A DNA stretch of 64,000 nucleotides, from the NCBI GenBank assembly GCA_963777435.1, contig CAVZQT010000003.1:2108001-2172000 (forward strand), written 5' to 3'. This document shows, in pieces, positions 47,050 to 56,315 of this stretch. Origin of the DNA: AP-15 sp963777435 (GTDB lineage: Bacteria; Pseudomonadota; Alphaproteobacteria; ATCC43930; CGMCC-115725). Under the pieces are notes generated by a model. The model was not told the DNA's origin. It made no database searches and saw nothing but the letters and a program-made list of their open reading frames with translations. Position numbers and translations under genes: made by a program. How positions within the stretch are numbered: position 1 is the first letter of the stretch; the number at the start of each line of letters is the position of its first letter.

Positions 47050-48128
47050 TCAGGCGGCGGCCTCGGCCGGTGCGCGGGCCGCCGCGAATTGGGGCATGAC
47101 CTCTTCGCACAACAGCCGCATCGCGTTGACGACATCGCGATGGGGGATCAAGCCGCCGCAATTCAGCTCCGCGAGGATGCCGCTTAATCCGAACTCGGCC
47201 TGCAATCTCTTCAGCTTGTCCGCGACCGAGTCGGGCGTGCCGATCAGCAAATTGGCTTCCAGCGCCTCTTCATAGGTGCGGCGGCGCAATTCGTGAACCC
47301 GATTCATCCGCCGTTCGGCGGTGACGGGATCGACCAGCCGCGCGGCGCCCTCAAGCAGATTGGCCTGCTCGTGATAGAAATGGATGATGCTGGATCTGGG
47401 CTCGTCGCGGGCGCGCGCCTCGGTTTCGGCGAGATAGGTCGGGGCCGAGACATAGACCTGGCCGCGGCCCGGGTGCCCGCGGCTTCCCAGGCGTGGTGGT
47501 AGCTGCGGATCTGCTGGGCGAGATCGGCCCAGCGGGTGTGGCGAACCGAGGCAAATACCGGCAACCCGCGCCGCCCGATCGCCGGGAAGGTGTCGGGCGT
47601 GCTGGCGGCGATGCGGATCGGCGGCGTCGGCTTTTGGTAGGGTTTTGGCACGAGGCTGACGTCTTTGAATTGGTGGTAGACGCCCTCATACGAAAAATTC
47701 GGCTCGGTCCACGCCTTTTGAATGACGTCCAGGATCTCGCGAAAGCGCGCCTGGCTTTCGGCATAGGGGACGCCATAGGCCGCATAGGTCTGCGCGACAC
47801 CGCTGCGCCCAACACCAAAGATCAGCCTGCCGTGGCTCAATTGGTCGACGGTGGCCGCTTCCTCGGCGAGCCGCAGCGGATGGCACAATGGCAAGACCTG
47901 TACGGCGATGCCGATCTTGATCCGCTTGGTGCGGGCTGCAATCGCGCTGGCGATGCTCAGCGGCGCCGACAATACCGATCGGCGCGGCTCGAAATGGAGT
48001 TCGGCGAGCCACATCACATCGAGTCCGAGCCGTTCGGCGGCATCGACCTGCTCCATGGCTTCGTCAAAGGCTTCGGTCTCGGACCGGCCCGGGAGTGACG
48101 GAAACTCGTGGAACATACCGAATTCCAT
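47050..48128 (-). pseudogene. LLM class flavin-dependent oxidoreductase, frameshift near 47475
   Basis: A bacterial-luciferase-like TIM barrel that uses reduced FMN to oxidise a substrate. From ATG 48128 it reads MEFGMFHEFPSLPGRSETEA, LAELHFEPRRSVLSAPLSIA and LSHGRLIFGVGRSG. After HHAWEAAG one C is missing at about 47475. The next frame resumes QVYVSAPTYLAETEARARDE and ends LCEEVMPQFAAARAPAEAAA at 47050. The restored length of about 360 aa is normal. A missing single base between two conserved halves suggests an artefact or a very recent mutation. It precedes the GST gene. Confidence 0.87.
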
Positions 48129-48435
48129 GACCTAACCTCGCTCCGCTGCACCGTAATCCGGAGGGCAGCCTAGCCACGCAAACCCGGCAAAGCCAAGCGC
48201 GATCATGGCGGGGCCGGGTTGCTTGCCGGTCGGGCCAAATTTCCCGATTATGGGGCTAATGTTTCCCGATTATCGGGCCGATTTTTCCCGGTTAATTGCA
48301 AGACTGAACTGGCATTGCAGGTCGGATCGGGGCCGCGGGAACCTCCGCCGGCGCTTACGCGGCTTTCCGGGGGATTGCCGAACCGCGCGAAAATACGCGA
48401 TGCTAGGCGAGTTTAGGGCTGGAGACCGCACCAAG

Positions 48436-49629
48436 ATGAACATCGACAAAGCCGTCAATATCGAAGACCTGCACCGCATGGCAAAGCGGCGGCTGCCAAA
48501 GATCGCGTTCGATTTTATTGAAGGCGGGCTCGAAGACGAGCGCGGTCTCGAAACCAACACTTCAGCATTTCACAAGCATCAGCTGTTGCCGCGCTACCTC
48601 GTCGATGTGTCAACGCGCGATCAGTCGAAGACGATATTTGGGCAGACATTTTCCAGCCCATTTGGCATTTCCCCAACCGGCGGGGCGGGGCTGTTCCGCT
48701 ATCATGCCGATTTGATGCTGGCCGAGGCCGCCCGCGACGCGAATATCCCTTATATCATGTCGGGTGCCAGCAATGACACCATCGAGGCAGCCGCCAAGAT
48801 CGCGCCCAAAAACCACTGGTATCAGCTCTATGCCGCGCGCGATCCCCAGATCAACGCCGATCTGATCCGGCGCACCGCCGATGCCGGGCTCGGCGCACTG
48901 GTTCTGACGGTCGACACGCCGGTCGGCTCAAAGCGTGAGCGTAACATCAGGAATGGTTTTGCGAATATTCGCGGCGGCCTGTTTCAGGCGCTGAGCCTCA
49001 AACCCTCGATCCTCGCCGAGGCGCTGACCCACCCCGGCTGGATTGTCGAATATTTGAAACGAGGCGGCGGCACGCCGATGCTCGGCAACTGGCAACCCTA
49101 TGCGCCGGCCGGTGCTGACGCCGAAGGGGTCTACAAACACGCCTCCTCGGTGCGCCCGTTCAATGCTCAGACCTGGCGCGACCTTGAGACGTATCGAAAG
49201 CTGTTTCCGCGGCCCCTCGTGGTCAAAGGCATCATGAGCCCGGCCGATGCTTTGCGCTGTGTCGATATCGGTTGCGACGGCATCCTGGTGTCAAACCACG
49301 GCGGACGCCAGCTCGACCAGGCGCCGGGTTCGCTCGACGTATTGCCGGCGATCAAGGCCGCGGTCGGCGACAAACTGACCTTGCTGCTCGACAGCGGGGT
49401 TCGGCGTGGCGCCGACATCTTGATCGCTTTGTGCCTCGGCGCCGATTTCTGCTTTATGGGCCGGCCGACCCTTTATGGCGCCGCGGCTGGCGGATTGCCG
49501 GGGGTCAAAAAGGCGATCGACATCTTTGTCAACGAGATCGACCTGGTCATGGGCCAGATCGGGTGCCCAAGCCTCGACCAGCTCGGCCCCGATTTTCTGT
49601 GGACCGACGATTGGCCGCGCAACCGCTGA
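48436..49629 (+). CDS. FMN-dependent alpha-hydroxy-acid oxidase/dehydrogenase, copy 1
   Basis: A 397-aa member of the lactate/glycolate oxidase (LldD) family, which oxidises an L-2-hydroxy acid to the 2-oxo acid through FMN. The active-site His and Arg lie in VSNHGGRQLDQA, the FMN Lys in PLVVKGIMSPADA, and the phosphate loop in LDSGVRRGADILIALCLGA. The position of spinach glycolate oxidase Tyr24 is Phe here (FDFIEGG). The electron acceptor is unknown. ATG 48436 begins NIDKAVNIEDLHRMAKRRLP. It is the first of three paralogues. Copy 2 lies 2 kb downstream beyond a regulator and an NTF2-like gene. Confidence 0.92.
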   Translation: MNIDKAVNIEDLHRMAKRRLPKIAFDFIEGGLEDERGLETNTSAFHKHQLLPRYLVDVSTRDQSKTIFGQTFSSPFGISPTGGAGLFRYHADLMLAEAARDANIPYIMSGASNDTIEAAAKIAPKNHWYQLYAARDPQINADLIRRTADAGLGALVLTVDTPVGSKRERNIRNGFANIRGGLFQALSLKPSILAEALTHPGWIVEYLKRGGGTPMLGNWQPYAPAGADAEGVYKHASSVRPFNAQTWRDLETYRKLFPRPLVVKGIMSPADALRCVDIGCDGILVSNHGGRQLDQAPGSLDVLPAIKAAVGDKLTLLLDSGVRRGADILIALCLGADFCFMGRPTLYGAAAGGLPGVKKAIDIFVNEIDLVMGQIGCPSLDQLGPDFLWTDDWPRNR

Positions 49630-49781
49630 GCCTGCCACGTGCAGCTGCTTCATCCCGGGTACGCCAAGTCGCGGCCTCAGCCAGATGATCGCCAAATTGG
49701 ATGCCGTTATTCCAAAAGAAATTAGAATCCTTCCAATTAATCTTGACAGGGCGCCCACTTCCGGCTGATCCAGTACTTTGC

Positions 49782-49839
49782 TGGGCTGGTGCTAACAAAA
49801 GTTTCGGCACTGGGCCGGTGCTAACAAAAGTTTCGGCAC
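49782..49839. repeat. Two tandem 29-bp direct repeats upstream of the AraC gene
   Basis: The 29-bp unit starting tgggctggtgctaac (49782-49810) is repeated directly (49811-49839) with one mismatch (t to c). Each copy contains GTGC...GCAC. The pair sits 80-138 bp before the AraC start, a reasonable place for an operator. The sequence also resembles repeated terminal motifs of some insertion sequences, so an old element end is possible. Confidence 0.85.
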
Positions 49840-49919
49840 CCTTGCCCTGTGCCGGACGATCGGCGCCATAGCCTGCGAACCCGGCGCTTCGATCGGCTTT
49901 ATTCAGCGCGGAGGGGCCC

Positions 49920-50795
49920 ATGCTGAGAAATGCGATCGAAGGACTGGGCGAACTTGATGCGGCGCAGCAGGATGCGGGTCTACCAACAATCTTGGCCGCC
50001 GGCAGCGCGCCCGGTGAAAGCGGCGTCTCCGTCCTCAGCGTGCGGTTTCACGGTGGCATGCATTTCACAGCGATCCCGCAACGCCACTGCATCTGCTTTC
50101 AAATGCCCCAATTGCGCATTGAACGCCGCATGGCTGGTCGAGCGCTTCGGTACGAGGCGCCGGCGGGTTCGCTGGCGATCTGTCCTGCCGGCTTCGACTG
50201 CGCTGCCGATGTCGAAGAAAGCGTCGATGCGCTTGTCGTCGCGATCGATCCCGGCTGGTTTTCACTCGCCGCCGCCGATAACGAGGCCCTCGAAGCTCGG
50301 TTGATCGGATGCTTATTTGCCTATGATCAAGCGCTTTTCGGTCTTGCCCGCACCTTGGCGCTGGAAAGCGCAGCTGACTACCCGAATGGACCACTCTTCT
50401 GGAGTGGAGTTGCGCGCGGCTTCATCGACAATTTGCTTGCTCGTCACGCCTCAAAGGTCGAAAGCCGGTCACGAGGTATGCTGGGCGAAACCGCCCTCAA
50501 GCGGCTCCGAGATTATATTGCTGCTCATCTCGACGAGCCGATCGAGATCGCTGCACTCGCGAACATAGCGGGGCGCAGCCCATTCCACTTCTCCCGTGTA
50601 TTTACCCGATCTGTTGGTCTGACTCCGCACCGTTACGTCGTACATCTACGGCTGCAGCGTGCCATAGAACTTATTCGCGCCGGGCAGTCTGGCCTAGCTG
50701 AGATCGCGGCACGCACCGGCTTTGCCGATCAGAGTCACTTGTCGCGCTGGGTTCGCCGCGTTCATGGCGTCCCTCTCACCCGGCTGGTCGTCTGA
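49920..50795 (+). CDS. AraC family transcriptional regulator
   Basis: A 291-aa regulator. The N-terminal about 180 residues form an effector domain of uncertain fold. The C-terminal pair of helix-turn-helix motifs reads PIEIAALANIAGRSPFHFSR and SGLAEIAARTGFADQSHLSR. The AraC signature region around VGLTPHRYVVHLRLQRAIEL lies between them. It starts at ATG 49920 with GCGGAGGGGCCC upstream. It lies between hydroxy-acid oxidase copies 1 and 2 and may control them, possibly through the 29-bp direct repeats just upstream. The ligand is unknown. Confidence 0.93.
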   Translation: MLRNAIEGLGELDAAQQDAGLPTILAAGSAPGESGVSVLSVRFHGGMHFTAIPQRHCICFQMPQLRIERRMAGRALRYEAPAGSLAICPAGFDCAADVEESVDALVVAIDPGWFSLAAADNEALEARLIGCLFAYDQALFGLARTLALESAADYPNGPLFWSGVARGFIDNLLARHASKVESRSRGMLGETALKRLRDYIAAHLDEPIEIAALANIAGRSPFHFSRVFTRSVGLTPHRYVVHLRLQRAIELIRAGQSGLAEIAARTGFADQSHLSRWVRRVHGVPLTRLVV

Positions 50796-50905
50796 TCCAG
50801 ACCGAAACCGCACGAATCTTCATGATCAACCGCTCCTTACTTCTTAAGTCGCAGGTCACGGCGCGCCAAACTCTCGCGTTCGCGCCCGAGACCAGAGGAG
50901 CGAAA

Positions 50906-51433
50906 ATGATCGACGTGATGGAAAAATACAGTCTCACCCCCGACCAGCAGGCCATGTTGGCCATTTGGCAGCAGCACACCTATGCCGAATTCGTGCTCAA
51001 AGATGCAGATGCGGCGCTCGCGACAATGACCGAGAACCCGTATGTACTCCTCGTTTCGTCCGGGATCGCGCGGGTGGGTCGAGCAGCTGTGCATGAGTTT
51101 TATGCCAATAAATTCTTGCCGCAGATCCCGCCGGATCTGGAAATCTTGTCTCTGTCACAGACCTTTGGCAACGATCGCATCGTTGAAGAGATGGTGGTGC
51201 GCTTTACGCACTCGATCCAGATGGATTGGATACTTCCGGGAGTGCAACCGACAAATCGGAGAGCCGAATTCGTCTTAGCCGGCGTAATCCAGTTTCAAGA
51301 CGGCAAAGTGGCTAACGAGCATCTTTATTGGGATCAGGCGACCTTGCTCTCGCAGATCGGCATTCTCGATCATCCCCTGGCGGCGGCTGGCATTGCCAGC
51401 GCAACACAGATCCTCAAACTTCAATGCCGATGA
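50906..51433 (+). CDS. NTF2-like (SnoaL-type) protein
   Basis: A 175-aa protein with an NTF2-like cone fold pattern: an N-terminal helix (TPDQQAMLAIWQQHTYAEFV), LATMTENPYVLLVSSGIARVGRAAVHEFY, then strands FVLAGVIQFQDGKVANEHLYWDQ. Such domains serve as enzymes or ligand-binding scaffolds, and the role is unknown here. ATG 50906 has GAGGAGCGAAA upstream and is preferred over the in-frame ATG at 50822. It follows the AraC gene by 110 bp and precedes oxidase copy 2 by 161 bp, so it may share regulation. Confidence 0.85.
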   Translation: MIDVMEKYSLTPDQQAMLAIWQQHTYAEFVLKDADAALATMTENPYVLLVSSGIARVGRAAVHEFYANKFLPQIPPDLEILSLSQTFGNDRIVEEMVVRFTHSIQMDWILPGVQPTNRRAEFVLAGVIQFQDGKVANEHLYWDQATLLSQIGILDHPLAAAGIASATQILKLQCR

Positions 51434-51594
51434 GCGTTGCGGGGACGGCTCGAGCTCATCACCAGCCTCAATCTTGACGCGCTGCGCTTGGCGGGTGGCT
51501 GCTAGGCGCAGCGCGCTTGCGCGTTGTCTAGCCAACACGAAATGCGTCATTCTCCGTGGGCTTGGGTATCCAACCGCCGGAGAATCACACCGCG

Positions 51595-52788
51595 ATGAGA
51601 CTGAACGACGCGATCAATATCGAAGACCTGCACCGCATGGCGAAGCGGCGGCTGCCGAAGATCGCCTTCGATTTCATCGAGGGTGGTCTTGAAGACGAGC
51701 GCGGGCTCGAACGCAATACTTCTGCGTTTCACAAGCATCAGCTGCTGCCGCGCTACCTCGTGGACGTATCCACGCGCGATCAGAGCCGGAATTTGTTCGG
51801 CCGCACTTATGCGAGCCCGTTCGGCATCTCGCCAACCGGCGGCGCCGGCCTGTTCCGCCGCGGCGCGGATTTGATGCTGGCGGAGGCCGCGGCCAAGGCG
51901 AACATCCCCTACATTATGTCGGGCGCCAGCAACGATTTCATCGAAGCGGCGGCGAAAATAGCACCTGGCCACGCATGGTATCAGCTCTATGCGGCGCGCG
52001 ATGCTGGGGTGCGCGAGGATATGATCCGTCGTGCCGCCGATGCCGGCATGGCTTCACTGGTGTTGACCGTCGACGTGCCGGTCAGCTCGAAGCGCGAGCG
52101 CAACATCAGAAACGGCTTCGCCAATATTCGCGGCGGATTGTTCCAAGCGCTGAGCCTGAAGCCGTCGATCTTGGCCGAAGCGCTGTCGCATCCGGGCTGG
52201 ATCGTCGAGTATCTGCGCCATGGCGGAGGCACGCCGATGCTGCAGAACTGGCAACCCTATGCGCCGTCCGGCGCCAATTCCGAACAAGTCTATAACTTCG
52301 CTCGCTCACTGCAGCCTTATAACGCCCAGACTTGGCGTGACCTCGAGCGCTATCGCCGGCTGTTCCCGCGCCACCTCGTCGTCAAGGGCGTCATGAGCCC
52401 GGCGGACGCACTGCGCTCAGCAGAGATCGGCTGCGATGGCATCATCGTCTCGAACCACGGCGGGCGACAGCTCGACCAGGCGCCGGCCTCGCTCGACGTG
52501 TTGCCGGCGATCAAGGAAGCGGTCGGCGACAAACTCACGGTCATGCTCGACAGCGGCGTGCGGCGCGGTGCTGACATCCTGATCGCGCTGTGCCTCGGCG
52601 CGCAGTTTGTGTTTATGGGCCGGCCGACGCTCTATGGCGCGGCCGCTGGCGGCATCCCGGGGGTCCACAAGGCAGTTTCGATATTGCACGAGGAGATCGA
52701 CCTCGTCATGGGCCAGATCGGCTGCCCTAGCCTCGACCAACTCGGACCCGATTTTCTATGGCGCGACGACTGGCAACGGAACGAGTGA
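51595..52788 (+). CDS. FMN-dependent alpha-hydroxy-acid oxidase/dehydrogenase, copy 2
   Basis: A 397-aa paralogue, very close to copy 1 over most of its length (NIEDLHRMAKRRLPKIAFDF is identical, and the region around 52080-52200 almost so). The active-site VSNHGGRQLDQA is kept, FMN contacts HLVVKGVMSPADA are kept, and the Tyr24-equivalent is again Phe. Identical length and ends indicate duplication. It differs from copy 1 in surface segments (for example NLFGRTYAS against TIFGQTFSS). ATG 51595 has GGAGAATCACACCGCG upstream. Copy 3 starts 127 bp after its stop, so copies 2 and 3 could be one transcript. Confidence 0.92.
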   Translation: MRLNDAINIEDLHRMAKRRLPKIAFDFIEGGLEDERGLERNTSAFHKHQLLPRYLVDVSTRDQSRNLFGRTYASPFGISPTGGAGLFRRGADLMLAEAAAKANIPYIMSGASNDFIEAAAKIAPGHAWYQLYAARDAGVREDMIRRAADAGMASLVLTVDVPVSSKRERNIRNGFANIRGGLFQALSLKPSILAEALSHPGWIVEYLRHGGGTPMLQNWQPYAPSGANSEQVYNFARSLQPYNAQTWRDLERYRRLFPRHLVVKGVMSPADALRSAEIGCDGIIVSNHGGRQLDQAPASLDVLPAIKEAVGDKLTVMLDSGVRRGADILIALCLGAQFVFMGRPTLYGAAAGGIPGVHKAVSILHEEIDLVMGQIGCPSLDQLGPDFLWRDDWQRNE

Positions 52789-52915
52789 TCGGTTTGGCGA
52801 TTTTATTAAACGCGGTAGATATCGATGGCCCCGCAATAAGCACTGCTCGATCTCCGATTGCCGCTTTTGCGGGAATGACGGTAACTGGAGAGACGCAATC
52901 CGGGCGGAGGAGAGA

Positions 52916-54112
52916 ATGAAACTGGATCAGGCAATCAACATCGAAGACCTGCACCAGATGGCAAAGCGCAAATTGCCAAAGATCATGTTCGACTATATTG
53001 AAGGGGGCGTCGAGGATGAACTCGGCTTGGAGCGGAACCGCGCCGCCTTTCACAAGCATCAGCTATTACCGCGCTATCTGGTAGATGTGTCGGTGCGCGA
53101 TCAGTCGGCAACCGTGTTCGGGCATACCTATTCGAGCCCGTTCGGCATCTCGCCGACCGGCGGCGTCGGCCTCTATCAGCGGCGCGGCGGTGAAATGCTG
53201 CTGGCGCAGGCAGCGGCCGACGCCAACATCCCCTACATCATGTCGGGCGGCAGCAACGCCTCCATGGAAGAGGCCGTGCGAGTGGCGCCCAACAACACGT
53301 GGTTCCAGCTCTATGCGGCGAAGGACCCGAACCTGACCGACGCGCTGATCGGCCGGGCACGCGATTGCGGCGTCGGCGCGCTGGTATTGACCGTCGATGT
53401 GCCGGTGCATCCCAAGCGCGAACGCAACTGGCGCAACGGCTTTGCCACGGTGCGTAATGGCGGGATCTTGGAAGCGCTCAAATTGAAGCCGTCGATCCTG
53501 CTGGAGGCGATGACGCATCCCGGCTGGGTCGCGGATTACGTCCGTCACGGCGGTGCGCCGGCTCTCGGAAACTGGGCGCCGCACGCCGGCAATGGCGCTA
53601 CCGTCGCCGATTCGATCCGGCTCGGGCGGGCCCAGACGCCGGCGTCGGCGCAGACTTGGCGCGATCTCGAACGCTATCGCCGGCTGTTCCCGCGCCCGCT
53701 CGTCGTCAAGGGGATCCTAAACCCGGCCGACGCGATCCGCGCCGCCGAGATTGGCGTCGACGGAATTATCGTGTCGAACCATGGCGCCCGCCAACTCGAT
53801 CAGGCCCCGGCGTCGCTCGATGCCTTGCCCGCAATCAAGGCGGCGGTCGGTGACAAATTGACGGTCATGCTCGACAGCGGCGTGCGGCGCGGCGCCGATG
53901 TCCTGATTGCGCTGTGCCTGGGTGCGCAATTCGTGTTTTTCGGCAGGCCTACCCTTTATGGCGCGGTCGCTGGCGGTTTGCCCGGGGTCAAAAAGGCAGT
54001 CGACATCTTCCGCACCGAGATCGACCTCGTGATGGGGCAGATCGGATGTCCGAGCCTCGACCAGCTCGGCCCCGATTTCCTATGGCGCGAAGACTGGGCG
54101 CGCAACCGCTGA
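52916..54112 (+). CDS. FMN-dependent alpha-hydroxy-acid oxidase/dehydrogenase, copy 3 (diverged)
   Basis: A 398-aa paralogue, clearly more distant than copies 1 and 2. It has Tyr at the Tyr24-equivalent (FDYIEGG), as in glycolate oxidase, and NHGARQLD instead of NHGGRQLD. FQLYAAKD (substrate Tyr) and PLVVKGILNPADA (FMN Lys) are also present. Its loop before the active site is shorter and different (APHAGNGATVADSIRLGRAQ). ATG 52916 has CGGGCGGAGGAGAGA upstream, a strong ribosome site. It is followed by two GC hairpins (54115-54161). Different active-site residues suggest a different hydroxy acid. Confidence 0.93.
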   Translation: MKLDQAINIEDLHQMAKRKLPKIMFDYIEGGVEDELGLERNRAAFHKHQLLPRYLVDVSVRDQSATVFGHTYSSPFGISPTGGVGLYQRRGGEMLLAQAAADANIPYIMSGGSNASMEEAVRVAPNNTWFQLYAAKDPNLTDALIGRARDCGVGALVLTVDVPVHPKRERNWRNGFATVRNGGILEALKLKPSILLEAMTHPGWVADYVRHGGAPALGNWAPHAGNGATVADSIRLGRAQTPASAQTWRDLERYRRLFPRPLVVKGILNPADAIRAAEIGVDGIIVSNHGARQLDQAPASLDALPAIKAAVGDKLTVMLDSGVRRGADVLIALCLGAQFVFFGRPTLYGAVAGGLPGVKKAVDIFRTEIDLVMGQIGCPSLDQLGPDFLWREDWARNR

Positions 54113-54114
54113 GC

Positions 54115-54161
54115 GGGGGTTCTGCCCCCCGAAGTAAGCAGCGCCGGTGTCGCTCCGGCGC
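54115..54161. terminator. Two GC-rich hairpins between convergent genes
   Basis: GGGGG(TTCTG)CCCCC at 54115-54130 and the perfect 7-bp stem GCGCCGG(TGTCGCT)CCGGCGC at 54141-54161 lie between oxidase copy 3 and the convergent MFS gene. There is no U-run, so they are probably mRNA 3' stabilisers or Rho-associated ends serving both genes. Confidence 0.55.
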
Positions 54162-54210
54162 CGCAGTCCCGCTCGGTGTCGGGCCTATTTCACAACCGCG
54201 CGCCGGCCCG

Positions 54211-55611
54211 TCAAGTGACGGGAACACGCTCGGAGGATGCTCGCGGCTTATTCAGCTCGGTTTCGATTTCGTCGATCGTCCGGCCGCGGGTTTCCATTCC
54301 GATGAACGCAAACGCCACCGCGCCGAGGATGTACCAAAAAGCGAAATAGTTAAAGCCGGGTACCAATGCTGCAAGCGTGGCTTCTGGCTTGACAAAATTG
54401 GACGATCCGGCGATCAGCGCCAGCCCGGCCGGACCAATGAACTTGCCGAGATTTCCGACGCCGTAGACAAACCCCATGCCGCTGCCGCGCAACCGGGCCG
54501 GCCACATTTCTCCCATATAGGGTCCGACGATTGAATAATTGCCGCTGCCGAAGAAGTTCTGGAACAAAATCATCAAGAAGAACATCGAGACGCCGCCGAC
54601 GAAATAGTCGTGCAAATAGCCGGCCAGCGACATCAATACCCCGGCCGTGAGGCAGCTGAAAATGCCCGATGCGCGACGGCCCCAGGCGTCCGAGATCCAG
54701 GAGCAGAAGAACCGGCCCGCGATCGCGGAAATGCTCACCCAGATTACCAGCTTCGAAGCTTCGGGGGCGCTGATCTTGAGAACCATGATGAACAGCGTCA
54801 CGAGCCACAGCGCCAGCGCGACGCCGCCCGTTTGGGTCAGCCCGGTCATGCAACCGGCGATGATGCTGCGCGGGTATTTGAAGATTTCGATCCAGCGCGC
54901 CTTTTCAACCGGCGGCGGTAGAGTCGGGATCGGGATTGTTTCTGGATCCACCTGAAGCGCCCAAGCGAGCGAGCGCCGCGCCTCTTCGGGCCGACCCTGG
55001 CGCAGCAGCCAATGCGGCGATTTGGGGACGTAGGCCCGGATGTAAAGGCATAAAAACGCCGGCAGCAAACCGACCGCCACCATCCCGCGCCATCCAATGT
55101 ACGGAGCGGCATACGCGCCGAGGAGCGCCGCCAACAGGGAGCCCGCCGGCAGCATCGTTGTCGTTATGCCGGTAAACCAGCCGCGCTTATGCGCCGGCGA
55201 AAACTCCTGAATCAGGGTAATGTCAACGGAATAGAGCCCGGTAACCGCGAAGCCGACAAAAAAGCGGCATATCACCAGATAAATCCACCCCCAATGGCTC
55301 TCGGGGGTCAGCGCCATGGCGCCGGTTGCGATCGAGACATTCAGTACCGCGGTAATCAGCGCGGTACGTCGCCCGACTTTGTCGGCCATCCAGCCGTAGA
55401 GCAACGAACCGAAGGGTGCGGTGATGCCCGAAGCGAGCAGGATTGCCGCCGATTGGCCATAAGTCAGATGCCAAGCTTTGACGACAAAACCCAAAACAAA
55501 GCTGATCAAGAAGAAATCGAAGAAATCGAGCATATCGCCAAGCGTGGCGGCGCCGGCAATCTTCCACTGATTTGCCGTCAGCTTGGTCTGCCGTTCCAAC
55601 AATTCGAGCAT
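54211..55611 (-). CDS. MFS transporter (sugar/aromatic-acid:H+ symporter-like)
   Basis: A 466-aa twelve-helix transporter. LGDMLDFFDFFLISFVLGFV is the first helix with the acidic pair typical of the AAHS/sugar-porter groups. GWMADKVGRRTALITAVLNV holds the loop 2-3 motif, and GRFFCSWISDAWGRRASGIF the symmetric loop 8-9 motif. It probably imports an organic acid with H+. Next to three hydroxy-acid oxidases, lactate-like or aromatic hydroxy acids are plausible (inference). ATG 55611 is preceded by TAGGGGGAGATACGCG, so the in-frame TTG at 55662 is rejected. Confidence 0.88.
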   Translation of the reverse strand: MLELLERQTKLTANQWKIAGAATLGDMLDFFDFFLISFVLGFVVKAWHLTYGQSAAILLASGITAPFGSLLYGWMADKVGRRTALITAVLNVSIATGAMALTPESHWGWIYLVICRFFVGFAVTGLYSVDITLIQEFSPAHKRGWFTGITTTMLPAGSLLAALLGAYAAPYIGWRGMVAVGLLPAFLCLYIRAYVPKSPHWLLRQGRPEEARRSLAWALQVDPETIPIPTLPPPVEKARWIEIFKYPRSIIAGCMTGLTQTGGVALALWLVTLFIMVLKISAPEASKLVIWVSISAIAGRFFCSWISDAWGRRASGIFSCLTAGVLMSLAGYLHDYFVGGVSMFFLMILFQNFFGSGNYSIVGPYMGEMWPARLRGSGMGFVYGVGNLGKFIGPAGLALIAGSSNFVKPEATLAALVPGFNYFAFWYILGAVAFAFIGMETRGRTIDEIETELNKPRASSERVPVT

Positions 55612-55793
55612 CGCGTATCTCCCCCTAACCGGCTCTGGCCGTGCAATGTTCTCGGTCTGCAACTGATACCGGGCAACCTCTATTGGAAGCCGCCCTTAAC
55701 GGGATCGCCTTTAGCGATTCATGACCGCAAACTTACATGCGCCACATGCATCCTGACAATAATCAAGTTGCATGCCGGGAGAGCATGCCGCTG

Positions 55794-56258
55794 TCAGTAG
55801 TTACCGGCGCTACAGAAATGCCATGTTGAGCCGTCCAGCCCATAAAGCAGCGCCAAACGCTCTTTGGCATCGTGCGCCAGAACAACCTTGAATTGCTGAC
55901 CCGTGCAGGGCGACGTCCCGGCCCCGGTCGGCTTTGGCAATTGCTTCTTCTCCGCACAGGTCCCGGCCCAATCAGGCAGGCTTGCGGGTGCGGCGTTTAG
56001 CTTTTTGCCGTCGGCGAGCACAAAATAATCCGTTGGCTGACCGCCTTTGACATCGGCGTGCAGTGCTAGCGAACCATAGCGCGAGCGGTAATACCCGGCC
56101 TGCTGGTCGCCATCGCCCGCACCCGAAGCCACGGCGCGGAAAGTCAGCGCTGAGCATGCCGGCGGCCCCTTTTCGGCCGTGTGTTTTGTCGCGGCAAGGG
56201 CGCCGACAGCGAGCGTGGCGAGTACCAACCCGGCGCACGCCGAGATCGTCCGCTTCAT
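55794..56258 (-). CDS. Secreted hypothetical protein
   Basis: A 154-aa protein with a cleavable signal (MKRTISACAGLVLATLAVGALAA) and a mature domain with four Cys (PACSALTFR, GTCAEKKQ, SPCTGQQF, HFCSAGNY) likely forming two disulfides in the periplasm. Family not recognised. ATG 56258 has GGGGGATGAA immediately upstream. It is divergent from the DUF1194 gene, whose GTG start is only 58 bp away, so the two share a short promoter region. Confidence 0.7.
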   Translation of the reverse strand: MKRTISACAGLVLATLAVGALAATKHTAEKGPPACSALTFRAVASGAGDGDQQAGYYRSRYGSLALHADVKGGQPTDYFVLADGKKLNAAPASLPDWAGTCAEKKQLPKPTGAGTSPCTGQQFKVVLAHDAKERLALLYGLDGSTWHFCSAGNY

Positions 56259-56315
56259 TTCATCCCCCGTCTGTTGTCTTCTTCGCTTATAGCGCTGCAG
56301 AAGCGCTGGTAGTAG

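Noticed and set aside
49782..49839. CRISPR array suspected from the two 29-bp repeats
   Set aside because: Only two copies, directly adjacent with no spacer, and no cas genes in the window.
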